64,000 nt of DNA from Phymorhynchus buccinoides (GCA_017654935.2 CM065699.1:44720903-44784902), one strand, 5' to 3'; positions 29,461 to 42,762 are shown, counted from the stretch's first letter. Translations and numbers: made by a program. Notes: generated by a model from the sequence alone, not told the origin.

Positions 29461-30258
29461 AACCGAAAGAGACCCCACAGCTAACTCCTACAGTGGGTGT
29501 AAATATGCGCACACAAAATCAATATTTTGCAAAGAAATATAGGATTATAATGCAAAAACACGAACTGAATCTAGACTTTAATAACATAAACTGAAACATG
29601 ATAAAATAAAATGAAAGGTAAAATTAAAATAAAAAGAAAGATTGTTGACCTCACACGTTTAGACATAATGCCTTCAACTAATAAAATAATAATAAACAAA
29701 AACTATGCTTATCAATATTTGGGTTTTTGCGATGATTCGAAGAGCTTGTAGAGATCGATCCAGAGGAAACTGTTACTCATACCGGTAGGCTTCTTTAAAT
29801 TGTCACAGGGGTTTAAATGGTTTTGTGGTACACAAGTTGTTTACATTGTACTGAGCAAAGACTGTACCCCTATACAGTATCTTTGTACTGAGCAAGGAAC
29901 ACGTGGGAAACACCACCTACCCGCTGGAGGGTAGATGCAGTGGTCATTTAAAGCCCGGCATATTTCAGACCTCATTACTTTTGACGCTTACCTATATATT
30001 TTCCTACTGGTAGCCCCCAAATGTCCATCCTCTACGACGTCATTGCACGCGCACCTACTGGGTGTTCTTCATTCTTTGTAGTCCCCAAACATTTGACCCC
30101 GTGATTTTCAGACATTGCATATTCTTTTTTTTTAAAGCGTTATTATCTAACGCGAATGTTAACCATTGAGAAAAGTTAGTATTTGTTTTCAAAAAAGTAA
30201 AACACAAAATCTGGTTTACTGGTTTTGTTGTGAAAAGTTATATATATATATATATAGT
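29461..30258. other. Intergenic
   Basis: No gene recognised. There is AT-rich sequence, a (TA)n run at 30239-30257, and nothing else I can name. Confidence 0.5.
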
Positions 30259-30407
30259 TTGCTTTGATAAAGCTTTTCTTTGTCCAATGTCTTTATTTGT
30301 GAACCTCAGAAACAAAACCAGTTAATGTTAACTTTGAGTAATGTTCGTGAGATTTTTCTTTCATGCTATATATATATATATATATATATAGCATGAAAGA
30401 AAAATCT
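30259..30407. repeat. Partial array unit and AT-centred palindrome
   Basis: 30259-30351 is a direct copy of the part of the array unit that starts AGTTTGCTTTGATAAAGC and ends AATGTTCGTG. It then switches to GAGATTTTTCTTTCATGC, the inverted form of the array-unit start, followed by (TA)n and the direct GCATGAAAGAAAAATCTC at 30391. This makes a perfect hairpin with 18-base arms and an AT loop, and marks a rearranged edge of the hammerhead array. Confidence 0.85.
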
Positions 30408-30660
30408 CAGTGAATAGCCAGCTCCGTACCCCTACTCTGAAGGACTGAAAAGTTAGTGCATTTGAAATGCAGAATAGTTTGCTTTGATAAAGCTTTTCTG
30501 TGTCCAATGTCTTTATTTGTGAACCTCAGAAACAAAACCAGTTAATGTTAACTTTGAGTAATGTTCGTGTTCAAAAAATAAAATTAAAAAATAAAGAAAA
30601 TTAAAAAAATTAAAAAGTTATATAAATTGTGCTGATTTACTTTTTCTCCCAATGGGGGAG

Positions 30661-30744
30661 GGACAGTGCCTTATGCAAAGACAGCTGTTTCGATCTTGAG
30701 AAGATCTCATCAGTTTGCATGATTGGCCTGCAAATTGACTGTCC
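30661..30744 (-). ncRNA. Type I hammerhead ribozyme, copy 1
   Basis: Minus strand: helix I outer GGACAGT pairs with ACTGTCC; helix I inner ATGCAAA pairs with TTTGCAT; CTGATGA (plus 30707-30713); helix II GATCTT-CTC-AAGATC (30692-30706); GAAA (30688-30691); a minimal helix III in ACAGCTGT; then cleavage triplet GTC with H17 = C (30680). Cleavage is expected between 30680 and 30679. All invariant core positions (C3 U4 G5 A6, G8 A9, G12 A13 A14, A15.1/U16.1) are present. The tiny helix III is characteristic of animal mobile-element hammerheads, which often work as dimers. Confidence 0.85.
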
Positions 30745-31245
30745 AGTGGATGGCCAACCTGAGCAAAAAAGACATTCTACAAGAGAATGGTGTCCTCTGC
30801 ATCAAATCGAAAATCCACAATAAAAGCAAACCAGCACAAAGTTAAACCAGAACTAGTAAAAATCTTATGTAAAACGAACAAAATAATAATGTTCTGAAAT
30901 TTTAATTTCAAAACCTAATAGACATGACTAGGGAGGGCTAACTACTGAGATGGTATCCAAATTAAGGATAAAAATAGCATGAAAGAAAAATCTCAGTGAA
31001 TAGCCAGCTCCGTACCCCTACTCTGAAGGACTGAAAAGTTAGTGCATTTGAAATGCAGAATAGTTTGCTTTGATAAAGCTTTTCTGTGTCCAATGTCTTT
31101 ATTTGTGAACCTCAGAAACAAAACCAGTTAATGTTAACTTTGAGTAATGTTCGTGTTCAAAAAATAAAATTAAAAATTAAAGAAAATTAAAAAATTAAAA
31201 AGTTATATAAATTGTGCTGATTTACTTTTTCTCCCAATGGGGGAG

Positions 31246-31329
31246 GGACAGTGCCTTATGCAAATACAGCTGTTTCGATCTTGAGAAGATCTCATCAGTT
31301 TGCATGATTGGCCTGCAAATTGACTGTCC
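31246..31329 (-). ncRNA. Type I hammerhead ribozyme, copy 2
   Basis: Same helices and core as the first copy. The only change in the motif is H17 = A (plus-strand T at 31265), giving a GTA cleavage triplet, still within the NUH rule. It lies 585 bases from the preceding motif. Confidence 0.85.
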
Positions 31330-31837
31330 AGTGGATGGCCAACCTGAGCAAAAAAGACATTCTACAAGAGAATGGTGTCCTCTCTGCATCAAATCGAAAA
31401 TCCACAATAAAAGCAAACCAGCACAAAGTTAAACCAGAAATAGTAAAAATCTTATGTAAAATGAACAAAATAATAATGTTCTGAAATTTTAATTTCAAAA
31501 CCTAATAGACATGACTAGGGAGGGCTAACTACTGAGATGGTATCCAAATTAAGGATAAAAATAGCATGAAAGAAAAATCTCAGTGAATAGCCAGCTCCGT
31601 ACCCCTACTCTGAAGGACTGAAAAGTTAGTGCATTTGAAATGCAGAATAGTTTGCTTTGATAAAGCTTTTCTGTGTCCAATGTCTTTATTTGTGAACCTC
31701 AGAAACAAAACCAGTTAATGTTAACTTTGAGTAATGTTCGTGTTCAAAAAAAAAAATAAAATAAAAAATTAAAAAAAATTAAAAAATTAAAAAATTATAT
31801 AAATTGTGCTGATTTACTTTTTCTCCCAATGGGGGAG

Positions 31838-31921
31838 GGACAGTGCCTTATGCAAAGACAGCTGTTTCGATCTTGAGAAGATCTCATCAGTTTGCATGAT
31901 TGGCCTGCAAATTGACTGTCC
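31838..31921 (-). ncRNA. Type I hammerhead ribozyme, copy 3
   Basis: Identical to copy 1 across the motif, with the canonical GTC triplet (H17 = C, plus 31857). Spacing from copy 2 is 592 bases. Confidence 0.85.
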
Positions 31922-32435
31922 AGTGGATGGCCAACCTGAGCAAAAAAGACATTCTACAAGAGAATGGTGTCCTCTCTGCATCAAATCGAAAATCCACAAT
32001 AAAAGCAAACCAGCACAAAGTTAAACCAGAAATAGTAAAAATCTTATGAAAATCTTATGTAAAATGAACAAAATAATAATGTTCTGAAATTTTAATTTCA
32101 AAACCTAATAGACATGACTAGGGAGGGCTAACTACTGAGATGGTATCCAAATTAAGGATAAAAATAGCATGAAAGAAAAATCTCAGTGAATAGCCAGCTC
32201 CGTACCCCTACTCTGAAGGACTGAAAAGTTAGTGCATTTGAAATGCAGAATAGTTTGCTTTGATAAAGCTTTTCTGTGTCCAATGTCTTTATTTGTGAAC
32301 CTCAGAAACAAAACCAGTTAATGTTAACTTTGAGTAATGTTCGTGTTCAAAAAATAAAATTAAAAATTAAAGAAAATTAAAAAATTAAAAAGTTATATAA
32401 ATTGTGCTGATTTACTTTTTCTCCCAATGGGGGAG

Positions 32436-32519
32436 GGACAGTGCCTTATGCAAATACAGCTGTTTCGATCTTGAGAAGATCTCATCAGTTTGCATGATTG
32501 GCCTGCAAATTGACTGTCC
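32436..32519 (-). ncRNA. Type I hammerhead ribozyme, copy 4
   Basis: Identical to copy 2 across the motif, with a GTA triplet (plus-strand T at 32455). Spacing from copy 3 is 598 bases. It is the first motif a minus-strand transcript would meet, since the array ends about 75 bases beyond it. Confidence 0.85.
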
Positions 32520-32593
32520 AGTGGATGGCCAACCTGAGCAAAAAAGACATTCTACAAGAGAATGGTGTCCTCTGCATCAAATCGAAAATCGAA

Positions 32594-33110
32594 AGCATCT
32601 GTTTTAACTTAAGATTACTTCTGTAGCACACAATACCTATACATTTATTTTTAGCTGCATTTCAAGCTTTTTTTAAAAACAAACATTATAAAGAAGAATG
32701 ATGGGCGTGTCTATAGTACACTGCCATGAATGGATGCAATAACACAAACTATCCATAGTACAAAACGCCCAATCTTAAAGCAATTCACAGCTCAACTTGT
32801 GATGATACCTGCAAGGAAGATATTGTCAGTCTTGATATGCTTGACCTGATGTAGTATGAAGAAAAAAAAGTACATGTACGTTAGGAAGAGCCTCCCAAAC
32901 AGAAGCACTCACCAAGCAAATATCTTCTCTTACCTGCATTATCCTTTTTTTTCTTCTGAAAAACATGTTTGCTACATTCGTGCATCCAGCCTCAGTAATA
33001 TTCGATTGAATGGTGTTTGGCTGTGTGAAAGGGAAGAAGGTGGGCATAATGCTACTTGTTGAATTGCTACCTGCTCAATTCCTCGCCCTCCCCCTTCACC
33101 TACCAAACGG
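32594..33110. other. Spacer or LINE 5' untranslated region
   Basis: No gene seen. The array stops abruptly at about 32593. This stretch may be 5' sequence of the CR1/L2-like LINE whose ORF2 opens at 33111, with a C-rich run near 33080-33100 just upstream of the start. Confidence 0.4.
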
Positions 33111-36039
33111 ATGAGTATAATTTCTAACTTACTTATTGTTCCCGTTGCTTCGCCTACAAAAGATGCCAATTTTATTGTTGCCCAGTTTAACCCCCGTTCC
33201 GTTGGCGTCCCACAGAAACGTTCTTCTATTAATTATTTTATTGTAGAGAACGATGTTGATATTTTCTGCATCACTGAATCCTGGCTTCTGCCTTCGGGTG
33301 ATGAAGCTAAATGCGCTGATCCCTCTCACCCTGGCTACAAAACCATCTCCTATCCTCGCTCTTCACGTGGCGGAGGCATTGCCTATGTCGTGCGTGAAAA
33401 ACTGTGCCTCCATCTCACCTCTACCTCCCTCTTCCCCTTTCCACACTCCTCCTTTGAACTGGCCCAGCTCTCCGTTACTCTCCGTCAGCACTGCCTACAG
33501 CTTTTCTGCCTCTACCGCCCCCCTCCCAACAAGAAAAACAAACTTTCGGACTCCCTCTTCCTCGACGAGTTTCCCTCTTTGCTGGAGCACTGCAAACACT
33601 ATCAGCGGTGTTCCAATCATCATGGGAGACTTCAACATTCATGTTGATGTTCCCACTGACCCCCTCACCCTCCGCTTCACCACACTGCTGGATGACTTCG
33701 ACCTGCACCAGGCTGTGACCTTCCCCACCCACCAGAAAGGTCACACCCTTGACCTGGTTATCGTCAGACGTGACGACGAAGACGTCCTGTGGTCTACTGC
33801 TCCTGACTCCTTCCTGGACTTTTCTGACCATCTCTGTGTTCTTTCCTGCCTCCGTTTATCTCGCCCTTCATGCCCTCCTGTGTATGCTGAGACCAGGAAG
33901 ATCTCCTCCATCGACATCACTGCCTTCATGTCTGACCTCAGGGCCAGACTTGACTCATCTCTATAGCCTTCTGCCGACCAGCTCCACCACCTCCTGACCA
34001 GTCTACTCGACCTCCACGCCCCTGTCATCCGTCGCAAGATCTCCAGTAGGCCTCCATCACCGTGGTATGCTTCTGTGGCACCTGAGGTGACTCAGGGTAA
34101 ACAAGAACGCCGCCGTGCAGAGTGCCAGTGGGTTAAGACTGGACTTGAAATTCACAAACAGATTTTTCGAGCCATGAACAAAATTGTGTCTGACATTATA
34201 GATAAGGCCAAATGCTCTTGTTTGAATGCCCAAATTCTCGCTTGTACCACTTCATGTCAATTGTTTAGTTTAGCCAACTCCCTCCTTGGTAAACCAAAGT
34301 CCACACCTCTACCTTCTTCTATCCCTGTGTCTGAACTCCCTCAACGTTTCTCTGATTTCTTTCACAGCAAGATAGCCACCATCCGCCACAATCTTGATTC
34401 TCAATCTGCTCCACCATCAACTGACTCTGTCCCTGATCCCTCCTTTTCTGGCAGTATGTGGTCTGAGTTCCGTTCTGTTTCCACTGATGAGGTTAAGAAG
34501 ATTTTGACCCGAACTCAGACTAAAACCTGTGAACTAGACCCTCTACCTTCATCTCTCTTCTCCCAGTGTCTTGATGATCTCCTTCCTTACTTTACATCCA
34601 TCATCAATGAATCTCTATGTTCAGGCCGCTTTCCAACTCATTTCAAATCTGCAGTTGTCAAACCTCTCTTAAAGAAGCCTAGTCTTGATCCTGAAAATCT
34701 AAAGAACTATCGGCCTGTCTCTAATCTTTCATTCCTTTCTAAGCTTACGGAAAAGGTGGTTCTTAAACAGCTGTCTGACCATCTTCAGGTAAATGATCTC
34801 TACTATCCAAACCAGTCTGCTTATCGAGCAGGTCACAGTACTGAGACAGCCCTCTTAAAGATAACGAACGACCTGCTCACTGCCTTGGATGAAAACAAGG
34901 TTTCTCTTCTCTCTCTCCTTGATCTTTCTGCAGCGTTTGACACTATCGACCACTCCATCCTCATTTCTAGACTTCACACCTCCTTTGGTCTATCTGGGGC
35001 TGTTCTTTCCTGGTTTTCTTCCTACCTCTCTGATCGCACACAGAAAGTTGTTGTCAATGGTTCTCCATCTCTTCCAAAAGGTCTTCAGTTCGGTGTGCCC
35101 CAAGGTTCAGTCTTAGGCCCTATCCTTTTTGTTCTTTATACCCAACCTCTCTCCGCCATCATCAACCAGCATTCTATTCTACATCATAGCTTTTCTGATG
35201 ACAATCAACTGTACATTTCTGCCCACCTGAGTCAATTAGATCAAATGATTTCTTCTTCTAAGTTGTGCATCTCTGCTGTTAAAACATGGATGTTTTACAA
35301 CAAACTGCAACTGAATGCTGATAAGACAGAGATGATTCTTGTAGCCTCTAACCACACAATTAAAACTCAGGTTCTCCCAGGTTCTGTAGACATTGATGGC
35401 ACTGAGATCAAGCTATCGGCATCCGTCCGCAATCTAGGTGTTACTTTGGACCAAACCCTTTCTTTCAAACAGCATGTTTCCAATGTTTGCAAGGCTTGCT
35501 ATCTAGAACTTCGAAGAATTAGTTCCATCCGCCGTTTCCTCTCTCAGGATGCCCTGAAGACTCTAGTATGTGCTTTTGTCCTGTCTCGCCTTGACTACTG
35601 TAACTCACTTCTTGCTGGCTGTCCATCAATTCTCATCTCTAAGCTCCAACGGGTCCAGAATAATGCTGCTCGTCTCATTTCTCGCTCCCCTAGGTACGAT
35701 CACATCACTCCGGTTCTTCGTTCCCTACATTGGCTCCCAGTTCAATCACGTATTGACTACAAAATTCTCCTCCTTGCCTTCAAGTCACTGAATGATCAAG
35801 CTCCCCTGTATCTCTCTGATCTTCTTCATCTCTATGTCCCAGCTCGCCAACTACGTTCGTCCTCTGATTCTCGTCTCCTTTCCATTCCCTCCATCCGTCT
35901 CAAATCTGCTGGCCAACGTTCTTTTTCTTGTCAAGCACCATCTCTGTGGAATTCTCTGCCTTCTCCTCTCCGACACTCCAACTCAGTCTCCTCATTCAAA
36001 ACCTCTCTTAAAACCCATCTTTTCCCTGCTGCGCCCTAA
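33111..36039 (+). pseudogene. CR1/L2-like LINE ORF2 (endonuclease plus RT), nearly intact
   Basis: Opens at ATG 33111. Endonuclease motifs: FNPRSVG, FCITESWLL, SRGGGIAYVV, IIMGDFNIHVD, HTLDLVIV and FSDHLCVL, so catalytic residues look present. One frameshift falls near 33605 and one in-frame TAG at 33964-33966. The RT is fully open from there: CELDPLPSSLF, NLKNYRPVSNLSFLSKLTEK, LLDLSAAFDTIDHSIL, FGVPQGSVLGPILF and FSDD at 35191-35202 where FADD or YADD is usual. The C-terminal segment has RLDYCNSLLAGCP, HWLPVQSRIDYK and KTHLFPAAP, diagnostic of the CR1/L2 group. Only two lesions in about 976 codons implies a young insertion. ORF1 was not found upstream. Confidence 0.9.
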
Positions 36040-36746
<707 letters not shown>

Positions 36747-37242
36747 CCATTAGCTTTGTTTGGAAAGTGAAACGTGGTAAAACTTAATTAAGGTTCATAC
36801 AATGTGTTGTTTGAAAGACAGTCTCTGGTCCACCACTATCTGCCCCCCCCCCCCTTCTTTCCCCCAACCCCCACCCCACTCTCACTTCATGTCCAATAGC
36901 CTATTAAATAGGTTTGGTAGTAATGGTGGGACGATATTGGTGCATTTTAGTTCTTTACATTAGTCTATTGGTTCTCTGTCATTATCTGTCTCTGTCTGTC
37001 TCTCACTCCCTGTCTCTGTCTCTGTCTCTGTCTCTCACTCTCTCACACAGATTGTAAGAATAGGCTTCGCCTAATCTTCACCCTTGATAGTATCTGTCTG
37101 TCTGTCTGTCTCTGTGTCTCTGTCTCTCTGTTTCTCTCTCTCTGTCTCTGTCTGGAATATTTGCATACTATCTTATGTTTGTTAACTGTATCATCTTTAA
37201 TTTTTTTGTAAATGTTCGTCTGCTTCAACATGCGTGTGCATA
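36747..37242. other. Intergenic
   Basis: No gene. A poly-C run lies at 36842-36855 and CTGT/CTCT-rich words at about 36975-37045 and 37095-37155. Confidence 0.5.
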
Positions 37243-39027
37243 TGTTACGCCCAATCCATGAAATTGCCCATTTCATGAAATGGGCAAAATGGTTTGCCCA
37301 ATTCGTGAAATAGCGTATTTATAACTTGCAATTGAGAAAAGCAATATGAATGAAAAACGGTTTTTGTTCCTTAGCACACATGGATCAATAATTGGTTCAA
37401 ACGAATGAGAAATCTCATCTGTAGATGAGTTAACATTATTTTATTCAGATTTAATTTGATAAAACGTTTGATTCAACATGTGGCTCAGGTATGCCCCAGC
37501 TTAGCATCTGGTCGAGTTGGGGGGCAGGATGGGGGTGCAAATACAGTGTAGAAAAGTGTGATACTGTTAACCGCCGTTTTGTCCAAATTCCGCCGTTTTG
37601 TCTATAGACAAAACGGCGGGGCTAGAACCGCCGTTTTGTCCAAATTTTCTATTATGATTTGGACAAAACGGCGGTTCAACAATCCGCCGTTGTCTATAGA
37701 CAAAACGGCGGGTTGGACAAAACGGCGCCCGATTTTGAACCGCCGTTTTGTCCAAATGAAAGTTGGAGTTATAAAAACTCATTCTTGACAAGTTCTCTTT
37801 TTGTTTTAATCTTTGTTAAATAAAATTAATAACAAGCTGACCACTGACACTGGTCACTTTGGCCTAATTTTACCGTTTGAATGCTAATTAGTGTATTAGG
37901 AGATCATATGAACAATTGTTGATGTGGTTGACCAGTGGTCAGCGTCACTGACCAGTGGTCATTTTGGCCTATTTTCACTGTTTGACTGCAAATTAGTGTA
38001 TTAGGAGTTCAAATGAACAATGTTTGATGTGGTTGACCAGTGGTCAGTGTCACTGACCAGTGGTCACTTTGGCCTATTTTCACTGTTTGACTGCAAATTA
38101 GTGTATTAGGAGAGAGAGAGAGTCAGTGACACTGACTAATGGTCAACCACATAAAAAAATAGGCCAAAGTGACCACTGGTCAGTGACACTGACCACTGGT
38201 CAACGACATCAAAATTTGTTTATTTGAACTCCTAATACACTAATTTGCAGTCAAACCGTGAAAATTGGCCAAAGTGACCACTGGTCAGTGACACTGACCA
38301 CTGGTCAACGACATCAAAATGTGTTCATTTGAACTCCTATTGCACTAATTTGCAGTCAAACAGTGAAAATAGGTTAAAGGGACCACTGGTCAGTGACACT
38401 GACCACTGGTCAACATCAAAAATTGTTCATTTGAACTCATAATACACTAATTTGCAGTCAAACAGTGAAAATAGGCCAAAGTGACCACTGGTCAGTGACA
38501 CTGACCACTAGTCAACCACATCAACAATTGTTCATATGATCTCCTAATACACTAATTAGCATTCGAACGGTAAAATTAGGCCAAAGTGACCAGTGTCAGT
38601 GGTCAGCTTGTTATTAATTTTATTTAACAAAGATTTTTAAACAAAAAGAGAACTTGTCAAGAATGAGTTTTTATAACTCCAACTTTCATTTGGACAAAAC
38701 GGCGGTTCAAAATCGGGCGCCGTTTTGTCCAATCCGCCGTTTTGTCTATAGACAAAACGGCGGATTGTTGAACCGCCGTTTTGTCCAAATCATAATAGAA
38801 AATTTGGACAAAACGGCGGTTCTAGCCCCGCCGTTTTGTCTATTGACAAAACGGCGGAATTTGGACAAAACGGTGGTTAACAATACCATTGAATCAGTAT
38901 TATTAAATGTTTGATACCTGTGTGAATGGGGATTCAAAAATGTTATATACATCTGTCCATTTCATAAATTGGGCAAAGCAAATTGCCCATTTCATGAAAT
39001 AGGCAATTTCACAGATTGGGCGTAACA
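37243..39027. mobile_element. 1.8 kb foldback element
   Basis: Termini TGTTACGCCCAATC and GATTGGGCGTAACA are flanked by TA (37241-37242 and 39028-39029). About 66 bases of imperfect TIR contain CCCATTTCATGAAATGGGC palindromes. Inside, a second pair of long inverted arms (about 37567-38110 and 38130-38877) carries up to seven CCGCCGTTTTGTCC motifs per arm, several paired as perfect 30-base palindromes (for example 37591-37620), then tandem ~115 bp units rich in GACCA(G/C)TGGTC and CAGTG(T/A)CACTG. The right arm has more units than the left. A unique ~250 bp stretch sits only on the left (37310-37560). No coding capacity; the short frames are palindrome artefacts. Confidence 0.8.
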
Positions 39028-39117
39028 TATAACACTAGGTTCAATTTTATTTTGTCACTATGTATGACTGTGTTTTGCATGCTTGTTATTTCGCTTTGCT
39101 TGTGCTTTTGTATGCTT

Positions 39118-40643
<1,526 letters not shown>

Positions 40644-40690
<47 letters not shown>
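40644..40690. repeat. 47-base poly-G tract
   Basis: Uninterrupted G run on the plus strand, preceded by GGTGTT-type repeats. Its exact length may be an assembly estimate. Confidence 0.9.
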
Positions 40691-40691
<1 letters not shown>

Positions 40692-41570
40692 GATTGCCTT
40701 ATTTCTGAATGGCCTTTGTGATTGCATTGGGGGGCATTATACGTGGGTTGTTCAGTAAAGTTTGGCAACGGTCCTGCCATTTGTAATTTAAAAAACATAC
40801 AGGTATAATGGTGGCACAAAAGAAAACTTCAATCCTTAACGCATTGTCTTGCACACTATCATTGTGATGTCGTGTCCTACGTGAGTGTGTGATGTCATTG
40901 AAAATATGATTTAAAAAAATCAAGAATTTTTGAACTCACGTTCATTTGCTGTAACTCCATAGGGGTGAATCTTAGGAACTATTCTATGAACATTCATTCC
41001 GATTTAACAGATATTCATGGCCGACTATGTACTTCTTATTGCACTATTTGCAAATGTGTTGGGAGTTTTCAATCCTGGAAAACACAGTTTGTGAAAATGT
41101 CACCCTCTAGTTCACTTTTTTGAAGTCCTGAACGCGCAAAGCATGTAGTTTTTCAAGACACTGACTGACATATTTGATACTGATAGAAAACAGTGAGATG
41201 AATGAAAATTCTTTGTGTACAATAGTACAGATAATGCCTATGCATCTTCTAGTGAAAAAGCTCGCAACAAAATTCCCTACGTGATTCTACTTTTGCATGA
41301 AAACGCTAGTGCCTACAAGGTCAAGGTCGCCGTGACCTTCCAAAAAGAGTAAAGTAATCAATGTTTAAACCACCTATTCTACAGACTTGACTTAGCTCCA
41401 CATGACTTTCAATTTCTTTTTAGTATAATAGATTGTTTGCCTGAACAACATTTTCTGGCACCTTGACCCTCGCAAAAAGCTCAAAATCACAGCTCCGACC
41501 CTTGTCTCAAACAAGCTACCGAAATTACCTTGAAACCTGGCGTAGAGAGCTGGAACTGTACATACAACAA
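40691..41570. other. Intergenic
   Basis: No gene recognised. One AGGTCAAGGTCG half-site pair occurs at 41318-41329 followed by GTGACC. Confidence 0.5.
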
Positions 41571-41645
41571 GATTAAGCGCATAGAGCTCCACATTGGTGG
41601 AGGAATGCGCTATATAAATGATTCACTATTATTATTATTATTAAG
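41571..41645 (+). mobile_element. Retroposon 3' tail
   Basis: TTAAGCGCATAGAGCTCC, then AATGCGCTATATAAATGATTC and (ATT)n to 41645. This is the same ending type as the CR1/L2-like LINE; no coding portion is attached. Confidence 0.5.
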
Positions 41646-41754
41646 GTGTTTTTGATAGGAATGCAAAAGTTTGAAGTCCGTGAACTCTTTTGTTCCTGTT
41701 TTATGGACCCGTTGCCAATGTTTAACGAACAACGCACGTGTTATACCTGGACAC

Positions 41755-41898
41755 ATACACACACACGCACACGCACGCGCATGGACGCACGCACACACAC
41801 ATACACACACAGATATACGCACACGCGCGCACACGCACGCACGCACACACACACACACGTACGCACGCACGCACACACGCACACGCGCACACGCACAC

Positions 41899-41955
<57 letters not shown>
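41755..41955. repeat. (CA)n with CG interruptions
   Basis: Degenerate CACACG and CGCACG steps to about 41900, then pure (CA)n to 41955. Confidence 0.95.
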
Positions 41956-41958
<3 letters not shown>

Positions 41959-42540
41959 GGAAATCACTTGAGTGTTGCTTCCTCTTTGGAGTCAATACTT
42001 TCTAGATATTAATTACGTTCGACAACTAAGAGAGTGACATAATAATCCCCCCTGCTCTTCTTTGGTCAGAGAGATTGAATTGGTTTGTTGGAGGTATTAT
42101 TTTAATATATTTTTTATAGTTGATGTAAAATTATATTGGATGATATATTTTTTATTCTTCATGGGCCCTGTTTTTTGCCTCTTATTTTTTTATATGTTTG
42201 TTAACAATAATTGAAAGGTTATGATGAAGTATTGCCCATACACACGCGCGCACAGACAGACAGACAAACACACACACTGTGATGGAATGTGTCACGCACG
42301 CCCCACTTTCTCCTCTACACCCCCACCCCCCTTTTTCTTTTGTATTTTTATCCCTCCACTCTTTATTCTTAATGGCCGGGTTACAGTCTTGTGACATCAC
42401 CGGATTCCCCAACCGAAAGCTGTGTCTTTGTTCTTCCTTCTCCCCTCCGTCTATTAGTCAAAGTCTCTGCTGAGCCCTGTGACGAGGGAATGGGCTAAAG
42501 GGGAAGTCTCTTGACCTTTGACCTTGAACATTGTCAATTA
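41956..42540. other. Intergenic; DR1 half-sites at the end
   Basis: AT-rich and GACA-containing sequence with no gene. At 42512-42524 there are two TGACCT hexamers one base apart, on the edge of the MITE and satellite region. Confidence 0.5.
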
Positions 42541-42702
42541 CAGTGGAACCTCCTTTATAAGACCTTCAAAAATCTTCCAAAATGATGTCTTATAAGGGAG
42601 GTAATTTTAATACTTATAAAGAAGGGCAATGTCTTAGAGAAGGAGGTCTTATGTGGGAGGGAGTCTTATAATGGGAGGTCTTATATAAGAGAGGTTCCAC
42701 TG
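42541..42702. mobile_element. 162 bp MITE, pogo/mariner-type ends, TA target
   Basis: Starts CAGTGGAACCTCCTTTATAA and ends with the inverted TTATATAAGAGAGGTTCCACTG. TA lies on both sides (42539-42540 and 42703-42704). The interior repeats GTCTTATAAGGGAGG-like words in both orientations. CAGTGGAACC plus TA is also the terminus of the larger element at 58335, which suggests one mobilising family. Confidence 0.85.
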
Positions 42703-42762
42703 TATTTATCTTGGCCATATCTTTTATATCCTGGCAGATACAGTCCCCAAATTTGGGAAACA

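Larger units (their letters stand above)
30391..32593 (-). mobile_element. Retrozyme-like tandem array, ~587 bp units with hammerhead ribozymes
   Basis: Unit starts (GCATGAAAGAAAAATCTC on the plus strand) lie at 30391, 30977, 31564 and 32167, giving periods of 586, 587 and 603. The fourth unit stops at about 32593 after AAATCGAAAATC. Units are almost identical; differences are in an A-rich segment (for example 30569-30628), a CTCT indel near GTCCTCT(CT)GCATC, and a 12-base duplication in the third. Each unit holds one complete hammerhead motif on the minus strand, so that is the expected transcript strand. Tandem units of this size bounded by type I hammerheads with a minimal stem III are the architecture of metazoan retrozymes. 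No protein is encoded. The elongated, near-identical units suggest recent amplification. Confidence 0.8.

Noticed and set aside
30391..32593. Penelope-like element
   Set aside because: Penelope elements carry the same ribozyme type, but no RT or GIY-YIG coding sequence is in or next to these ~587 bp units.
30629..32607. Repeated 64-72 codon ORFs containing LEKISSVCMIGLQIDC
   Set aside because: They lie antisense over the hammerhead motif and recur only because the unit recurs; the conserved feature is the RNA structure on the other strand.
37558..38952. Short ORFs with repeated LDKTAV/RRFVYRQ words
   Set aside because: Translations of CCGCCGTTTTGTCC palindromes on both strands of the foldback element.
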